From Globodera rostochiensis (Eukaryota > Nematoda > Chromadorea > Rhabditida > Heteroderidae), in contig JAEVLN010000012.1 of the NCBI GenBank assembly GCA_018350325.1, forward strand, positions 1,385,991 to 1,449,990: 64,000 bases of DNA, read 5' to 3'. Below the pieces are notes generated by a model. It did no database searches. It was not told the origin of the DNA and was given only the letters and a program-made list of their open reading frames with translations. A program made the translations under genes and the position numbers. Below, in pieces: positions 24,985 through 36,615 of the stretch. How positions within the stretch are numbered: the first letter of the stretch is position 1; each line of letters begins with the position of its first letter.

Positions 24985-26103
24985 TCTTTTTTGTTGATTT
25001 TTGAAGGGTTGGAAAATGATAGAATGTTTTCAAGTGCAAATCTGAAAAATTGAGAAGGAATTATGTTCTGATTAATTGGAATATAGAATTGAACTTCTTT
25101 TTTGTAATCCAATTCCAGCAATTTGTGCAAAACTAAATGAATGAATGTTGGGTGGAGAAATGAGAACAGATTATTAAAGATGCAAATGCAAATTTATGTG
25201 CTGATGAACACAGGTGGGGATTTTCAGTTTGCGATTACTTTTCTGAAGAATGAAAGAAGGGACGAGGGGAGATCATTCATTGAACTTGGGAATGGGGACA
25301 AAGAGGGGGCAGGGATGGGGGACGGGCGATGGCTGAAAAAAGGGTCCGTCGCATCGTAAACATAAAAATACGTTATCAAATAAAAATCAATGGAATAGAG
25401 AGGGGCAAATAAAAATTGGTAGATAAAAATGGCGCCGCCATTCCAATCAAATTGGACCCAAATTATTGCATCTCATTAGCGCTGCAACTTTTGCTTCATC
25501 AGCGGCGCGGCGCGGCGCGTTAAACGTTCTTTCTTCTGCTGCTGCTGCAGGCGGACGGATGCCTTTTTTGAATTTGTTCGTAAGATGAAAGGCAAGAAGA
25601 TAAGATCGTGTGTGGTGTGTGTTAGCAACGATCTTGCCAAGAAAAATTTTCAAAAAATTTCGAAATATGTATGTACGCGCTTCTTCTTTTTAAAATTTGA
25701 TGCCTAATTTGTAAGTTTTTTTACTAAAATCGCCCTGCGACTCGCGTAATCGCATCAGATTTATGCTCTTTAACAATGCAATGAGCAAAAGCCTAAAGTT
25801 GTAGCAGCACCGGCTTCACGGCTATTGCAAAACCACGGAAAGCTGTTCAGGGCTATTTTTTTGCTTCATCTTCTTAAAATGGGAAACTTACGGAAGGAAC
25901 TCCAAAGCATTGACACATTTTTTGTATCGATTGCGATAAGCAAAAACGAGCATAAAAAATTCATTACTTTTGTTCTTTGTTCTGACTTCTCACAAACGGT
26001 TATATTACACATAACCCAATTTTAAATTGTAAATTTAGCAACTTTTTACCCATTATTCAATTTCTCTTTCTTATTCGGTGCCTACTATCCAACAAATCAC
26101 ACC
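24985..26103. other. Divergent intergenic region before SRSF1
   Basis: About 1.1 kb between divergent genes, so likely two promoters. It has a GC-rich island with repeated GGCGC units at 25500-25520 next to a CTG run (25536-25548), T-rich tracts and ATGTATGTAC near 25667. No coding sequence is supported. Confidence 0.6.
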
Positions 26104-27646
26104 ATGAGTCACCGGGAGCGCGACTGCCGCATTTTCATCGGGTTTCCTTTCCAAACTGTACACTTTTAATCGCGCTCGGCTTTGTTCAGAAATTTGCCTC
26201 CTGACGTACGTCAGAAGGACATTGAAGACATGTTCAACAAGTACGGCAAGGTAAAAGGGATGCATTTCATCGTATTATGGCCTTATGCTAGTGGGGCTGA
26301 GTTCGTGAATCATGCCTAATAATCGCACGACCCGTCCATGGGGTACAGCTCCACTGAACTTGGACTCTGGTGTGCATGAAAAAAATCCAGGCCTGGCTGT
26401 ACCCCCAGGTCCAGCATGGCGGGCTCTAGTTGCTAGAAATTTGGGTGTCTATTTTTTGGAACAATGAATATTATTATGTCTCATTTTTTCAGATCACTTA
26501 CATTGATCTGAAAGCTCGTCCAGTGCGTGGCCCGCCGTTTGCATTCGTAAGTTGGGAAAAAAACCTCGCCGACAAAATGATTTATTCTTTATTGAATTTA
26601 GCTTGATTACGACGACTCAAGGTCGGACAAATTTGTGCAAAAAAAAAAAAAGATTAAGATTTACAAAAAAATTACAATTTTAGAGATGCGCAGGACGCAA
26701 TTCGGGGCAGAGACGGATACAATTTTGATGGCTATCGACTCCGCGTGGAAGCGGTACGAATTTACTAATTTTTGTGTCGTTAGGTATTTTGGCGGTTTTC
26801 TTGGCGTTTGTACGTTTCATTTAAATAAAACAAAAATTATTAGAAAATGGGCAATCAGCATAAATTTCAGGTACATTTTATTGAACCTCTTTTTTTGCTT
26901 GAATTTGGCCAAACTTTCAGCCACGTGGCAACGGTCCGTACAGCGGCGGCGGCGGTGGTGGTGGTGGCCGTGGCGGTGGGGGCGGCGGCGGTGGTGGAGG
27001 CGGTCGCTACGGGCGCAGTCCGCCGCGTGACCGACCGCGCGGGCGCTTCCCATACCGGTTGGCGGTGTCCGGGTTGCCGATCAGCGGCTCGTGGCAGGAC
27101 TTGAAGGATCACATGCGAGAGGTTTGAATTGGAAGTTGGTCGATCGGAAGAACATTTGGAAAAATTGCAGGCGGGCGACGTGGTGTACGCAGACGTGTAC
27201 CGTGACGGCACCGGTGTGGTGGAATTCTCGCGCAAGGAAGACATGAAGTACGCGCTGAAAAAGTTGGACGACTCAAAGTTCAAGTCGCACGAGGTTTGGT
27301 TGTGTTTGTTGTGATTAGAACACACTTTTGGAATTGAACACAGATTTTGACTGGTCATTGGGCATCATTTTCATTCTTCTTCTATTTGTATTCAACGCTC
27401 CCCCCCCCCCTCCTCCAGGGCGAGGCGTCCTACATCCGACTGCGCGAGGACACCGGCGGCAGCAGCGGGCGTGGTGGTGGCGGCGGCGGTGCTGGTGGTG
27501 GTGGCCGCTCGTCGCGTTCACGTTCACCTGTGCGCAACAACCGGGCGTCACGTCGCTCGCCTTCCTATTCGCGCTCTCGTTCGCCGCACTCGCGTAGCCG
27601 CACGCACTCGCGCACACGCAGCCGCTCGTCCCGCTCGGCTTCCTGA
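26104..27646 (+). CDS. rsp-3: SR splicing factor SRSF1/RSP-3
   Basis: Eight exons: 26104-26141, 26190-26250, 26493-26546, 26602-26621, 26684-26753, 26921-27121, 27171-27293, 27419-27646. The first RRM has RNP2 (CRIFIGNLP) and an RNP1-like PPFAFLDYDD. The Gly-rich linker is unusually long (about 20 Gly at 26943-27002). The second, pseudo-RRM contains [13 protein letters not shown], where SRSF1 proteins carry the invariant SWQDLKD. The C-terminus is an RS domain of alternating Arg-Ser. This is the SRSF1 type of SR protein: nuclear, binds exonic enhancers, recruits U1 snRNP and U2AF, and is controlled by RS-domain phosphorylation. The start is preceded closely by a T-rich tract. The Gly codons and a second Gly block at 27470-27505 make these exons GC-rich. 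Confidence 0.95.
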
Positions 27647-29182
27647 ACAACAACAACGACGACGAAGGCGAGGGGAGAATGGACGAACGGACGGATGGAT
27701 GGACGGACGACATGCGACGATTTGTTTTGATCACAGGAGGAGGAGAGGGACCCCATGGAGTCTGTTTGTTTTGTTTGGGGGTTTTTTTTTTGTCGTGGAT
27801 TTTATTTGCATTCGTTCATCAATCAACAAACAAACAATCACCCCACTCACACACTATCCATCATGTTCGCCATGATGGTTGGTGGTGGTGATCCTATCAC
27901 AAAACGATTTTTGATTTGATTTCTAAAAATTAACAAAATTCGGAACCCGTAGAGACCTCCCCCGTTGGCATCACACAGCCTTATTTATACTTACTCAGCC
28001 AGCATTTTTGCAGTCTCTCCTTTTTGGGGTGAAAACAAAAAAAACATTTTTTGAATGTTTCAAAAATAGCGGAAAATTCAGCCGCCCAGGACCAAACAAA
28101 CGATCCATTTTTTCAGCATTTGTGCCGTCCGTTCATTTCCGCCCATTTTTGTTGCTTATATTAAAGAATTCCCGTGGTGTGTTTGCCAAACTCGCCCCAT
28201 TTTTTTTTCTTTCTCTTGCATATGTTGTCGTCATGATAAAATTCCATCCACCAATTTCAGCCCCCGGGGGCATTGTGTGGGAATGTGGAGGAGGAGGAGG
28301 AGGAGAAGAAGAAATGCTTTGGGGGAGGACACGTTGGAGGAGACAAGGAATAGCACACTCACTCACTCCGGAACACACTGGAGGGGAGGAAACCAACCAC
28401 TCACGCTCGGTGGAGCACACTCACTCGGGAATTGGGACATTGGGACGGAGGAGCACACTCACTCGGGAATTGGGACATTGGGACAATACGCCTCCTTCAA
28501 ATATATAGCTGATCACCAAAAACAGGACAAAGCACATACTGTGACTGGGGGACGAAGAGAATGTGTGGAGTTCACAACGAGTGGGCGATCGGTGGTGCCA
28601 CAAAAGAAATTGTTTTCCCCGTATTTTAATGCAAATTGATTGCTCTAACTCTAATTTTAGCCCTAAGGGCAAGGACAAGTTGGAGGAGCATGGAGGCTGG
28701 AATTGTACTCGAGGAGACACTGGAGGTGCTCCGATCACGCTTGGGGGAATGTTTCTAATTTTTTTTTTGTGGACAAATATTTTGTTATATTTCTTATAAA
28801 TTATATATAATATATACGCAATAGATTTCTTTCACAATGACATGTGAACGTGTTGGTGACGACGACGACGATGAGAGATTTCGTTTACATAAAAAAGGGG
28901 GGCGGGAGGGTAATATTCGTCACAATTTGGGCCTTGATCATAAAAAGAACGGGCTGAAATGGCATGGGATGATAGCGTGTACCGGTGTGTGAATTGGCAT
29001 TGGCATATAAATACAACAGAACGAATTTGGAAGAAAATATGCACAATAATCGTCGTCAAAATTTGGTTGGCTAAAAGAGAAGCGCCGGTTCAAATTTTCA
29101 AAAGATGAAAATCTGCCGTCCCATTCCGCTGATTGGCGTGCCGCCGACAAAATTTTTGGGTTGAACGCCGTGCCGTCGCTCT
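27647..29182. other. Intergenic region between SRSF1 and SLC17 genes
   Basis: Convergent spacer. It contains the SRSF1 3' UTR (tetranucleotide GGAC/GGAT repeats at 27680-27710), purine-rich DNA at 28285-28320 and a short tandem repeat at 28400-28490. Long AT-rich DNA follows near 28750-28820. No gene is supported. Confidence 0.6.
28395..28490. repeat. Short direct repeat ACACTCACTCGGGAATTGGG
   Basis: Two near-perfect copies of a 35-38-bp unit (GGAGCACACTCACTCGGGAA, TTGGGACATTGGGAC), with partial copies before them built on CACTCACTC. These make a local imperfect minisatellite. Confidence 0.7.
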
Positions 29183-32100
29183 TCAAACTTTGTCGTCAGC
29201 GGACGGATGTTTCCGTTTCACCGAGGAGGACACTGTTGTTGCTGTTGTGGTGGTCGACGCGATGCTGTTTTGTGAACGTTTCATGCCGCGGGCCCACGCC
29301 TGGGGCTGATCACTGCCCCACACGGTGAAGAGCAGTACCTGCAGTAAAACGGAAATGCGTGGGCATGGAACGCGCTCCAAATGCGACAATTTGCCCCATT
29401 AAAATCTCATCCCGGGGAGGGCGACAAACTGCTCGGACTCCATGAATTGTCCCAGTAAAATCTCATCCCAAGACCCGGGGGGCTAGGTCTGGGGGGGGGG
29501 ACGAACTGCTCGGACCCTATGAAATGTCCCAGTAAAATCTCATCCCGAGGAGGGGGACGGATCCCATGAATTGTCCCAGTAAAATCTCATCCCAAGACCC
29601 GGGGGGCTAGGTCTGGGGGGGGGGACGAACTGCTCGGACCCTATGAAATGTCCCAGTAAAATCTCATCCCGAGGAGGGGGACGGATCCCATGAATTGTCC
29701 CAGTAAAATCTCATCCCAAGACCCGGGGGGCTAGGTCTGGGGGGGGGGACGAACTGCTCGGACCCTATGAAATGTCCCAGTAAAATCTCATCCCGAGGAG
29801 GGGGACGGATCCCATGAATTGTCCCGGCAAACTCTCATCCCTAGGCCCGGGGCCGACTGCTCGGACCCCATGAATTGCCTCCCGGGGATGGGGGGGGGGG
29901 GCGAACTGCTCGCGGCCCATGAAGGATGTGTGTTCTATTCATTGCATAATTTCATAACAGTTAGGTATGTTTATTGACTGACCGGAAGTGCGGCGACAAC
30001 GGCGGACACGTAAAAGACCATTGCCCACTCGTCTTTTGTGCCGTTCTGCACAATCCATTTGGTCAACATCTGTCCAGAGCAATTAAAAGTTAAAATTAAA
30101 AAGCAAAAGCAAAAACAACAACGGCACCTTGTTGCCAATGCTGAAAATGGAGACGACAAAAAAGGCGATGCCGGTGATAATGCCGGAAAACGGTGGGGCC
30201 AACTGAAGCAGTGCCGTCTGGACTCCCTGCAAAAAAAACAAAACAATCATTTCAATGATATAAGCCTAGGAAGCTGGGGCATTTATATGCACCAAAAATG
30301 GCATTTTTGATCAAATTTTTTTGCCAAAATATGCTCCAAGGTCCTCAAAAAATGCAAAAAAAAAATTTCTTGGTGTTTAAATACATTTCTCTGTTAAAGA
30401 ATTTTTTGATAAGTGACTACAAATTAGAGATCGGACTTGAGGACCGATCGAGATTACGATCGAGAATCTCGAAAAATCTCGAACATCTCGAAAAAGTTTG
30501 TTCGACTGGTCGGTCAGCCAAATTTTTTCGATCGAGATTTCGATCGAGAATCTCGGTCGGTCCGATCTCTACTACAAATTAAGCTTTTTCTTTCAACTGT
30601 GCCGCAATTAATTATTATTTTTGGCACCGGTGTGTGAAAGCCGGCAAATGCCATCGCACCGCACAGTGCCACCACGGCCCAATGGGCCAACTGTTTGTTG
30701 AATTGGGGCACCGCCGCGATGCACACCGCCAGGCCAAAGGACGCGACGGCGTTGAACGCCTTAAACATTCTTTTTTATTCATTATTTAGCAAAGCTTTTT
30801 TTTTGTTGGATCCGATCGATCATCGAGACAAAATGGCAAATTATTAATAAGATTTAGTTAATATTTTAAAAAAATCTTATTGGCGTTGGTCAAGATTAGT
30901 GATGGCAAATGCGCAATTTAAATTGTAGTGCCACCCCGAATGCCCCCAGGGTTTCCTCGTCCATTCAATTCATTTTGCTGATCGGCGGAAGCCGGTCTGT
31001 CCCCCGAGGCGAATCTCGGGTTCATAATTTATCCTACCACATTGGGGGCACACAATGTATGGGATTTCCCCTAAAGGCTTCCCGGATAAAGGGGAGAGCC
31101 GGGAGGTCCGGCAGTGCCTACGGGCGCTCCCGGAATTCATTACTAAGACGCCGAGATCGGATCATTCGTCCAGTTTCTACTCAAGACTGAGCTCTTCAGG
31201 GGCAAAAATAATTTGATCAGATCAGATCAGGATTGATCACTCTGCACGCCTGCATGCATGCACACCTTGCAAATGCGTGTGCCGCGCCTGCGCTCGTACC
31301 AAATGTCGCCGCTCGCTGTGGCGGTCGCTTCACGTCTGGAGCTGATCCACGAGGACAGGCTGGAGGACATCCATTTGCTGGCCAACAAAAACAAAATTGG
31401 CAAGGCCGAGAGGAGCTAAAAATCGTTTTTTTTTGTTTTTTCCAAAAATTCATTAAAAAATTTTTGTGCCAAACCCCATTTTGGGTGGGCGCCAATTCCA
31501 ACACGTCGCGCATGTAATTGGGCAGAAACTGCAGCATGATCACCAGCGGATATTCCTGCAAAATGTTTGAGGGTAAATTAACAAAAATGGGCCCCAATTG
31601 ATCAATCCCCGAAAACCGATCCCCGATGATTTTGGATCAATCCCCGATCCCCGAACGTTCAACCCCGACGGGTCAATTGATCAATTCCCGGCAACCGATC
31701 CCCGACGATTTTGGATCAATCCCCGATCCCCGAACATTCAACCCCGACGGGTCAATTGATTAATTCCCGGCAACCGATCCCCGACGATTTTGGATCAATC
31801 CCCGATCCCCGAACGTTCAACCCCGACGGGTCAATTGATCAATCCCCGACAACCGATCCCCGACGATTTTGGATCAATCCCCGATCCCCGAACGTTCAAC
31901 CCCGACCCGGATCCCCGACATTTTGTTCTGCCCCGACGGCGAACAATTCGTTCCTCCCCTGAGTTTCAACCCCGACCTTGTTCTTCCCCGATCCCCGACT
32001 TTTGCCTCCCCAAACGTCGGGGTGCCGTCAACCCTAATTATTATATAATGTAATAATTTTGTACATGGCAAATCAGCGACAAAACATTGATCCACAACGG

Positions 32101-34632
32101 CACCGACTGGGCCATCTTCCGCCATGGCACTTGTCGGGGTTGGGTCCGTTTGCCGATGTGCTCACATGCTATCCTTAAATGGCCCACAATTTATAATAAA
32201 ACATTAAATGGATTTATAATTAATTTCACAAAATTCTCAACAAAAATTTGTTCCAAAAAAATTATTTTGCCTGCTTTCGATGTAGAGGCGTTCTTTGTTC
32301 GGCATGCAGCACTGCTTGGATGGTTTGTCAGCCCCAATTGGAAGCCAAAAAAACACTGCAAAAGCGGTCACCAATGTTGAGAGGTGAAAAATCAGTGGCC
32401 AATGCTAAAAAATGCACAAAAATGATCGATTGGACTGATCAGAGTGCTAAAATTAATGATCAGAGAAGGAAGCCCAGTTTAAGCCTAAAGTCTGATCAAT
32501 AATATAATTTTATCTCTGATTAATTTTAAACAACAAAAAAACATTGGATAATAATGATCAATGTGTACACCAACCACCCAGCGGGGAAGTGACCGGACAG
32601 ATTCCAAAAATGCCCAGACATTTTTTTTGGGTAAAATTTGGCACTTTTTTCAAAATTCAGAAAATTTTGTCCCCGCAAAAATTTACCCCGCAAAGTGCGC
32701 CGGCCACAGGCAGAATGAACAGCGTGCCCAGCTGACGTCCGCCCGTGATGCAGCCGATTGCTACCGCGCTAAAAATTGTTTGAGTTTTTGGAGTTTTCAA
32801 ATTTCAAAATGAAATTTAAAATTTGAATGCCGGACAGTGATCAGAAAGAAGCATGATGATTCTTAACTGATCACAACGCAAAACGATCAGAAATCATTGA
32901 TCAGCAACACAATTCAGCTTCAATAATGATCTGATCACGACGCAAAACCCGAGTTGATCAGCAGCTTTAATCATTCAACCAGTGATCACTCTCTACGTAA
33001 AATGCCAATGCCAATCTTCTGATCATTGAACAGCCCCATCAGAAAAAGTGTTTTTTTCATTTTTAAACAAACCAACCGTTCCGTGTGCGGGAACCAGCGA
33101 GTGATCAGTGAGGACATTGCGGGTGCAATGAACGCGTCGGAGGAGCCGATGGCTGAATTTTTTTTTTTCAAATTTTGTTTTTTTTTTTTGTTAAAATTTT
33201 TTTTTTAAATTTTCTCACCAATTCGGGCGCCAAAAGCGTACCAAAACGATTTGGCGGCCAGCAACGGCAGCGCCAAATTGCCCGCTAAACACAACGCCAA
33301 ACCGGCGGCCACCATCCATTTGCCGTTAATTCGATCAGCGAAAAAGCCTAAATTTTTTGCAATTAATTAATAATTTTTGTGATTTAAATTGAATTGAATT
33401 GAATTCTTTTTTTTGTTCCTCACCGGTGACCAACATGAGCAGCGAGCCGATGTTCTGTGCCGCCAGAAGAAGGCCCTGAAAAATGCCATTTAAAATTTTA
33501 AATTGATAGAATGCCAAAACATTGTCTGTCCTAAATAGTCCCCCAGTCAAAATGCCAAACAGTCAAAGTGCCCCCAGTCAAAATGCCAAACGGTCAAAGT
33601 GCCCCCAGGCAAAATGCCAAACCTGTCAAAGTGCCAACCAGCAGGCCTAAGACGGTCAAAATGCCGCAATGCCTGGTTGGCATTTTGACCATTTTGGCAT
33701 TTCGTCCTGACACGTTTTAAATGGCTAAAAGTCTTCAAAAAAAAATGTTGCGGCCACCTCTTTATCCGTCTCCCACTCAATGGTGCCGTGGTAGCCGTGC
33801 CGTCGTTCACATTTGATCATGCAAATCAGTGCCACCTGAATGATTAATTTGTTAAATTTAAAAAGAAATTTTTAAATTTGCCTTACGGCAATATTTGAAG
33901 AGCTGACAGATACGGTAATGTAAACGAGGCAAAGGCACAGCGCGAAAAGGAGACGCACCGACGGCAAAAGCGGCACTTGCTGAAAAGTTGGCAAAAAAAT
34001 TTAATTCAAATATTAAATTTTTATATAAATTAATTAAAATATTTTGCACTTAATTATGCAATTAAATCCTAGGGATCGGGCAGGATTTTATTCACTTTTT
34101 ACAATAATTATTTTTACAACACATTTCATTTTAAACATTAAAATTATTGTGATGCTAAAATATTATTATTGTTATTTGCTTTTAAATAAACTTAAAAATT
34201 ATCTATTTGAATATTATTTAACCCGAATTTTCTTTAATTAGGTAATTAACTTCTGTATAATATAAATGAATTAAAACACTTAAATTATTTTGCTTTTAAA
34301 TAAGCTTCAAAATTATATATTTGAATATTATTTAACTCTAATTATCTTTAATTACCTAATTAATTAATTAATTGATACCTTTGAACTGCCGCCGCTGGAC
34401 GACGCCTTTGGGGCCAACGAATTTGTGGACGAAGACGACGTCTTTTTGTTGGTGGCCAACAAACAATTCGGCTCCAACGCCACGCGAAAAATTGGACTAA
34501 AAAAACGCGAAAAAAATATTTTTGTTTTAAATATTTTTTTTTTTTCAAATTTTACTTTGTCATGGACATTTTGCGCCTCTGCGATTTGCGTGTTGGCCAT
34601 GCGGCCACAGTGACAGCGTCGAAAACGTACAT
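29183..34632 (-). CDS. SLC17-family anion/phosphate transporter
   Basis: Minus-strand gene with about 14 exons, starting at 34632 (MYVFDAVTVAAW) and ending with TGA at 29185-29183. After a Ser-rich N-terminus come successive hydrophobic blocks: SVRLLFALCLCLVYITVSV, then QGLLLAAQNIGSLLML-type sequence, DRINGKWMVAAGLALCLAG, SSDAFIAPAMSSLITRWFP, IGCITGGRQLGTLFILP, MAQSVPLWINVLSLICH, FLPNYMRDVLELAPTQNG, AVVALCGAMAFAGFHTP, LLQLAPPFSGIITGIAFF and EWAMVFYVSAVVAALP. It ends in VLLFTVWGSDQPQAWA, the SLC17 C-terminal block (like GSAEVQPWA). Order and spacing fit the 12-helix MFS fold of sialin, vesicular glutamate and type-I phosphate transporters. The exact substrate cannot be told; the usual early motif NxSVA is altered. 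Introns hold three minisatellites and one TIR element. Exact exon borders in the middle are approximate. Confidence 0.85.
29400..29905. repeat. Minisatellite, about 122-bp higher-order unit
   Basis: Lies in the last intron of the SLC17 gene. A basic unit of about 60 bp (GTCCCAGTAAAATCTCATCC then a G-rich part and GAACTGCTCGGACC) occurs in two alternating versions, forming three near-identical 122-bp blocks. One version carries AAGACCCGGGGGGCTAGG, the other GAGGAGGGGGACGGATCC. The array degrades at both ends. Confidence 0.9.
30426..30570. mobile_element. 145-bp MITE-like element with 10-bp target duplication
   Basis: Starts AGAGATCGGAC and ends GTCCGATCTCT, perfect 11-bp inverted ends. It is flanked on both sides by the identical 10 bp ACTACAAATT (30416-30425 and 30571-30580). 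The interior is alternating CGATCGAGA and TCTCGAAAAA. It lies in an SLC17 intron. The same interior motif recurs at 16826-17066, 36485-36610 and about 53175-53225. Confidence 0.8.
31596..31965. repeat. 79-bp minisatellite, four to five copies
   Basis: Unit of 79 bp with CCCCGACGGGTCAATTGATC, AACCGATCCCCGACGATTTT and GGATCAATCCCCGATCCCCG blocks, the last copy truncated. It lies within an SLC17 intron. Because 79 is not a multiple of 3, all three frames stay open across copies, giving spurious repeat ORFs. A degenerate CCCCGA-rich tail continues to about 32010. Confidence 0.92.
33538..33690. repeat. Short tandem repeat, GTCAAAATGCC motif
   Basis: Four or five imperfect copies of a 36-40-bp unit (AAATGCCAAACGGTCAAAGTG, CCCCCAG) within an SLC17 intron, followed by an inverted copy (GGCATTTTGACC) near 33680. 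Confidence 0.75.
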
Positions 34633-35554
34633 TTTTAAATGCGTTCAAAATTTGTGGGCAAAAATAAAATCTGAAAATTTTTAAAATAAACTTTTAAGGC
34701 GAGGCCTCACTCGGTGTTCAAAATTGCAAAAAAAAAATAATAAAAATTATTTTTGGGGTTTGGAAATTTTATTAAAATCTTTGAACCTTTTGGCAAAGTG
34801 TTTAATCGGGCTTTAAACAAAGTTGTTTTGGTTATTTATACAATTTAATAATTATACAAAAGAAATTGTCAAAATTTGTGTTAAAAATCGAAAACTTTGA
34901 AAGGCTCCGATTTTTGTCGGGAAAAATCAAACATTTTGCGGTTTAAAAAGGTGCCGCGCATAATTATGCAATAACAATTTATTTTTGCACCAAAAAATTC
35001 GGTCGGTCGTCGCCCGGGGGGGGGGAGAAAACCAACAAAAATTTTGTGGCCTTTGAAGAAGAATTTTTGTTCGCGCCTTTGGGGGTGCGCGAAAGCATAA
35101 AAAAGAGAAGGCCCCGCGGGGGGCGGCGCGAAAGTTGCGACACAAATTATTTTCTTCAAAGTTCCAAAAAGTGATTTGTGTTGCGGCTGCTGCTGTTGCT
35201 GTTACTGTTACTGATCGTTCTGCTCGAGACGATCTTTGGCCTCCCCCCCCCCCCCTCCCCTCCGGCGTCCCCCCCCCCGTCCCCCCCGGCGACACCATTT
35301 AATTTAACTTTAACCACCCGCCCGCCCCCGTGCAAAACAACGCTTTTTCCACCCGTCCGTCCATTCGTCCGTCCTACGACTTTACACACCAACACAATTT
35401 TAATTAACAAATTATACTTTTTTTTTGCGCGATTTCGGTGAAAAATGAATAACGGAAATTTTACAACAAAAAAAAAAAATGAATGAAAATTAAATTGCGC
35501 TCGCTGCAGCAAAAGCAGCAGCGGCGGTGGCGGCGGAAGATGGTCGTCACATTC

Positions 35555-36485
35555 AAAAATTTAATTTAAACTCGAGACAAAACCAATTTAAATAAAAAAT
35601 TTAATTTAAACTCGAGACAAAACCAATTTAAATAAAAATTTAATTTAAACTCGAGACAAAAGCAATTTAAATTTAAAAAATTTAATTTAAACTCGAGACA
35701 AAACCAATTTAAATTTAAAAAATTTAATTTAAACTCGAGACAAAACCAATTTAAATTTAAAAAATTTAATTTAATCTCGAGACAAAACCAATTTAAATTT
35801 AAAAAATTTAATTTAAACTCGAGACAAAACCAATTTAAATTTAAAAAATTTAATTTAATCTCGAGACAAAACCAATTTAAATAAAAAATTTAATTTAAAC
35901 TCGAGACAAAACCAATTTAAATAAAAATTTAATTTAAACTCGAGACAAAAGCAATTTAAATTTAAAAAATTTAATTTAAACTCGAGACAAAACCAATTTA
36001 AATTTAAAAAATTTAATTTAAACTCGAGACAAAACCAATTTAAATTTAAAAAATTTAATTTAATCTCGAGACAAAACCAATTTAAATTTAAAAAATTTAA
36101 TTTAAACTCGAGACAAAACCAATTTAAATTTAAAAAATTTAATTTAATCTCGAGACAAAACCAATTTAAATTTAAAAAATTTAATTTAAACTCGAGACAA
36201 AACCAATTTAAATTTAAAAAATTTAATTTAATCTCGAGACAAAACCAATTTAAATTTAAAAAATTTAATTTAAACTCGAGACAAAACCAATTTAAATTTA
36301 AAAAATTTAATTTAAACTCGAGACAAAACCAATTTAAATTTAAAAAATTTAATTTAAACTCGAGACAAAACCAATTTAAATTTAAAAAATTTAATTTAAA
36401 CTCGAGACAAAACCAATTTAAATTTAAAAAATTTAATTTAAACTCGAGACAAAACCAATTTAAATAAAAATTTAATTTACTCAAG
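35555..36485. repeat. 42-bp AT-rich satellite, about 22 copies
   Basis: Head-to-tail units of AATTTAATTTAAACTCGAG, ACAAAACC, AATTTAAATTTAAAAA. Most units are 42 bp; 39-40-bp variants lack part of the second AATTTAAA block. Each has one CTCGAG; some read TTTAATCTCGAG and occasional units AAAGCAA. A block of about seven units is itself duplicated: the pattern at 35552-35880 recurs at 35880-36100, showing higher-order structure. Since 42 is a multiple of 3, one minus-strand frame stays open for 209 codons as a 14-residue repeat; this is not evidence of a gene. Confidence 0.95.
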
Positions 36486-36615
36486 ACAAAACCTCTAGAC
36501 GAAATCTCGGTAAATCTCGGTCGAGATTCTCGATCGAAATCTCAGTCCGAGATTTTACAAGATTCTCGACGAAATCTCGGTAAGTCTCGGTCGAGATTCT
36601 CGATTGGTCCTCAAG
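36486..36615. repeat. Dispersed TCTCGGTCGAGATTCTCGA repeat
   Basis: Directly abuts the 42-bp satellite. It has two copies of a segment CGAAATCTCGGTAA, TCTCGGTCGAGATTCTCGAT about 75 bp apart. It is related in sequence to the interior of the elements at 16826 and 30426, but without clear terminal inverted repeats. Confidence 0.7.

Noticed and set aside
31711..32053. Pro/Asp-rich repeat ORFs
   Set aside because: They arise from the 79-bp minisatellite, lie in an intron of the opposite-strand transporter gene, and appear in all frames.
34364..34648. Alternative first-exon frame of the SLC17 gene
   Set aside because: It begins at a non-ATG codon and joins out of phase with the transmembrane exons; the frame from 34632 joins correctly.
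35855..36484. 209-codon minus-strand ORF of a 14-residue repeat
   Set aside because: It is the 42-bp satellite read in the one frame lacking stops; no start context, splice signals or homology.
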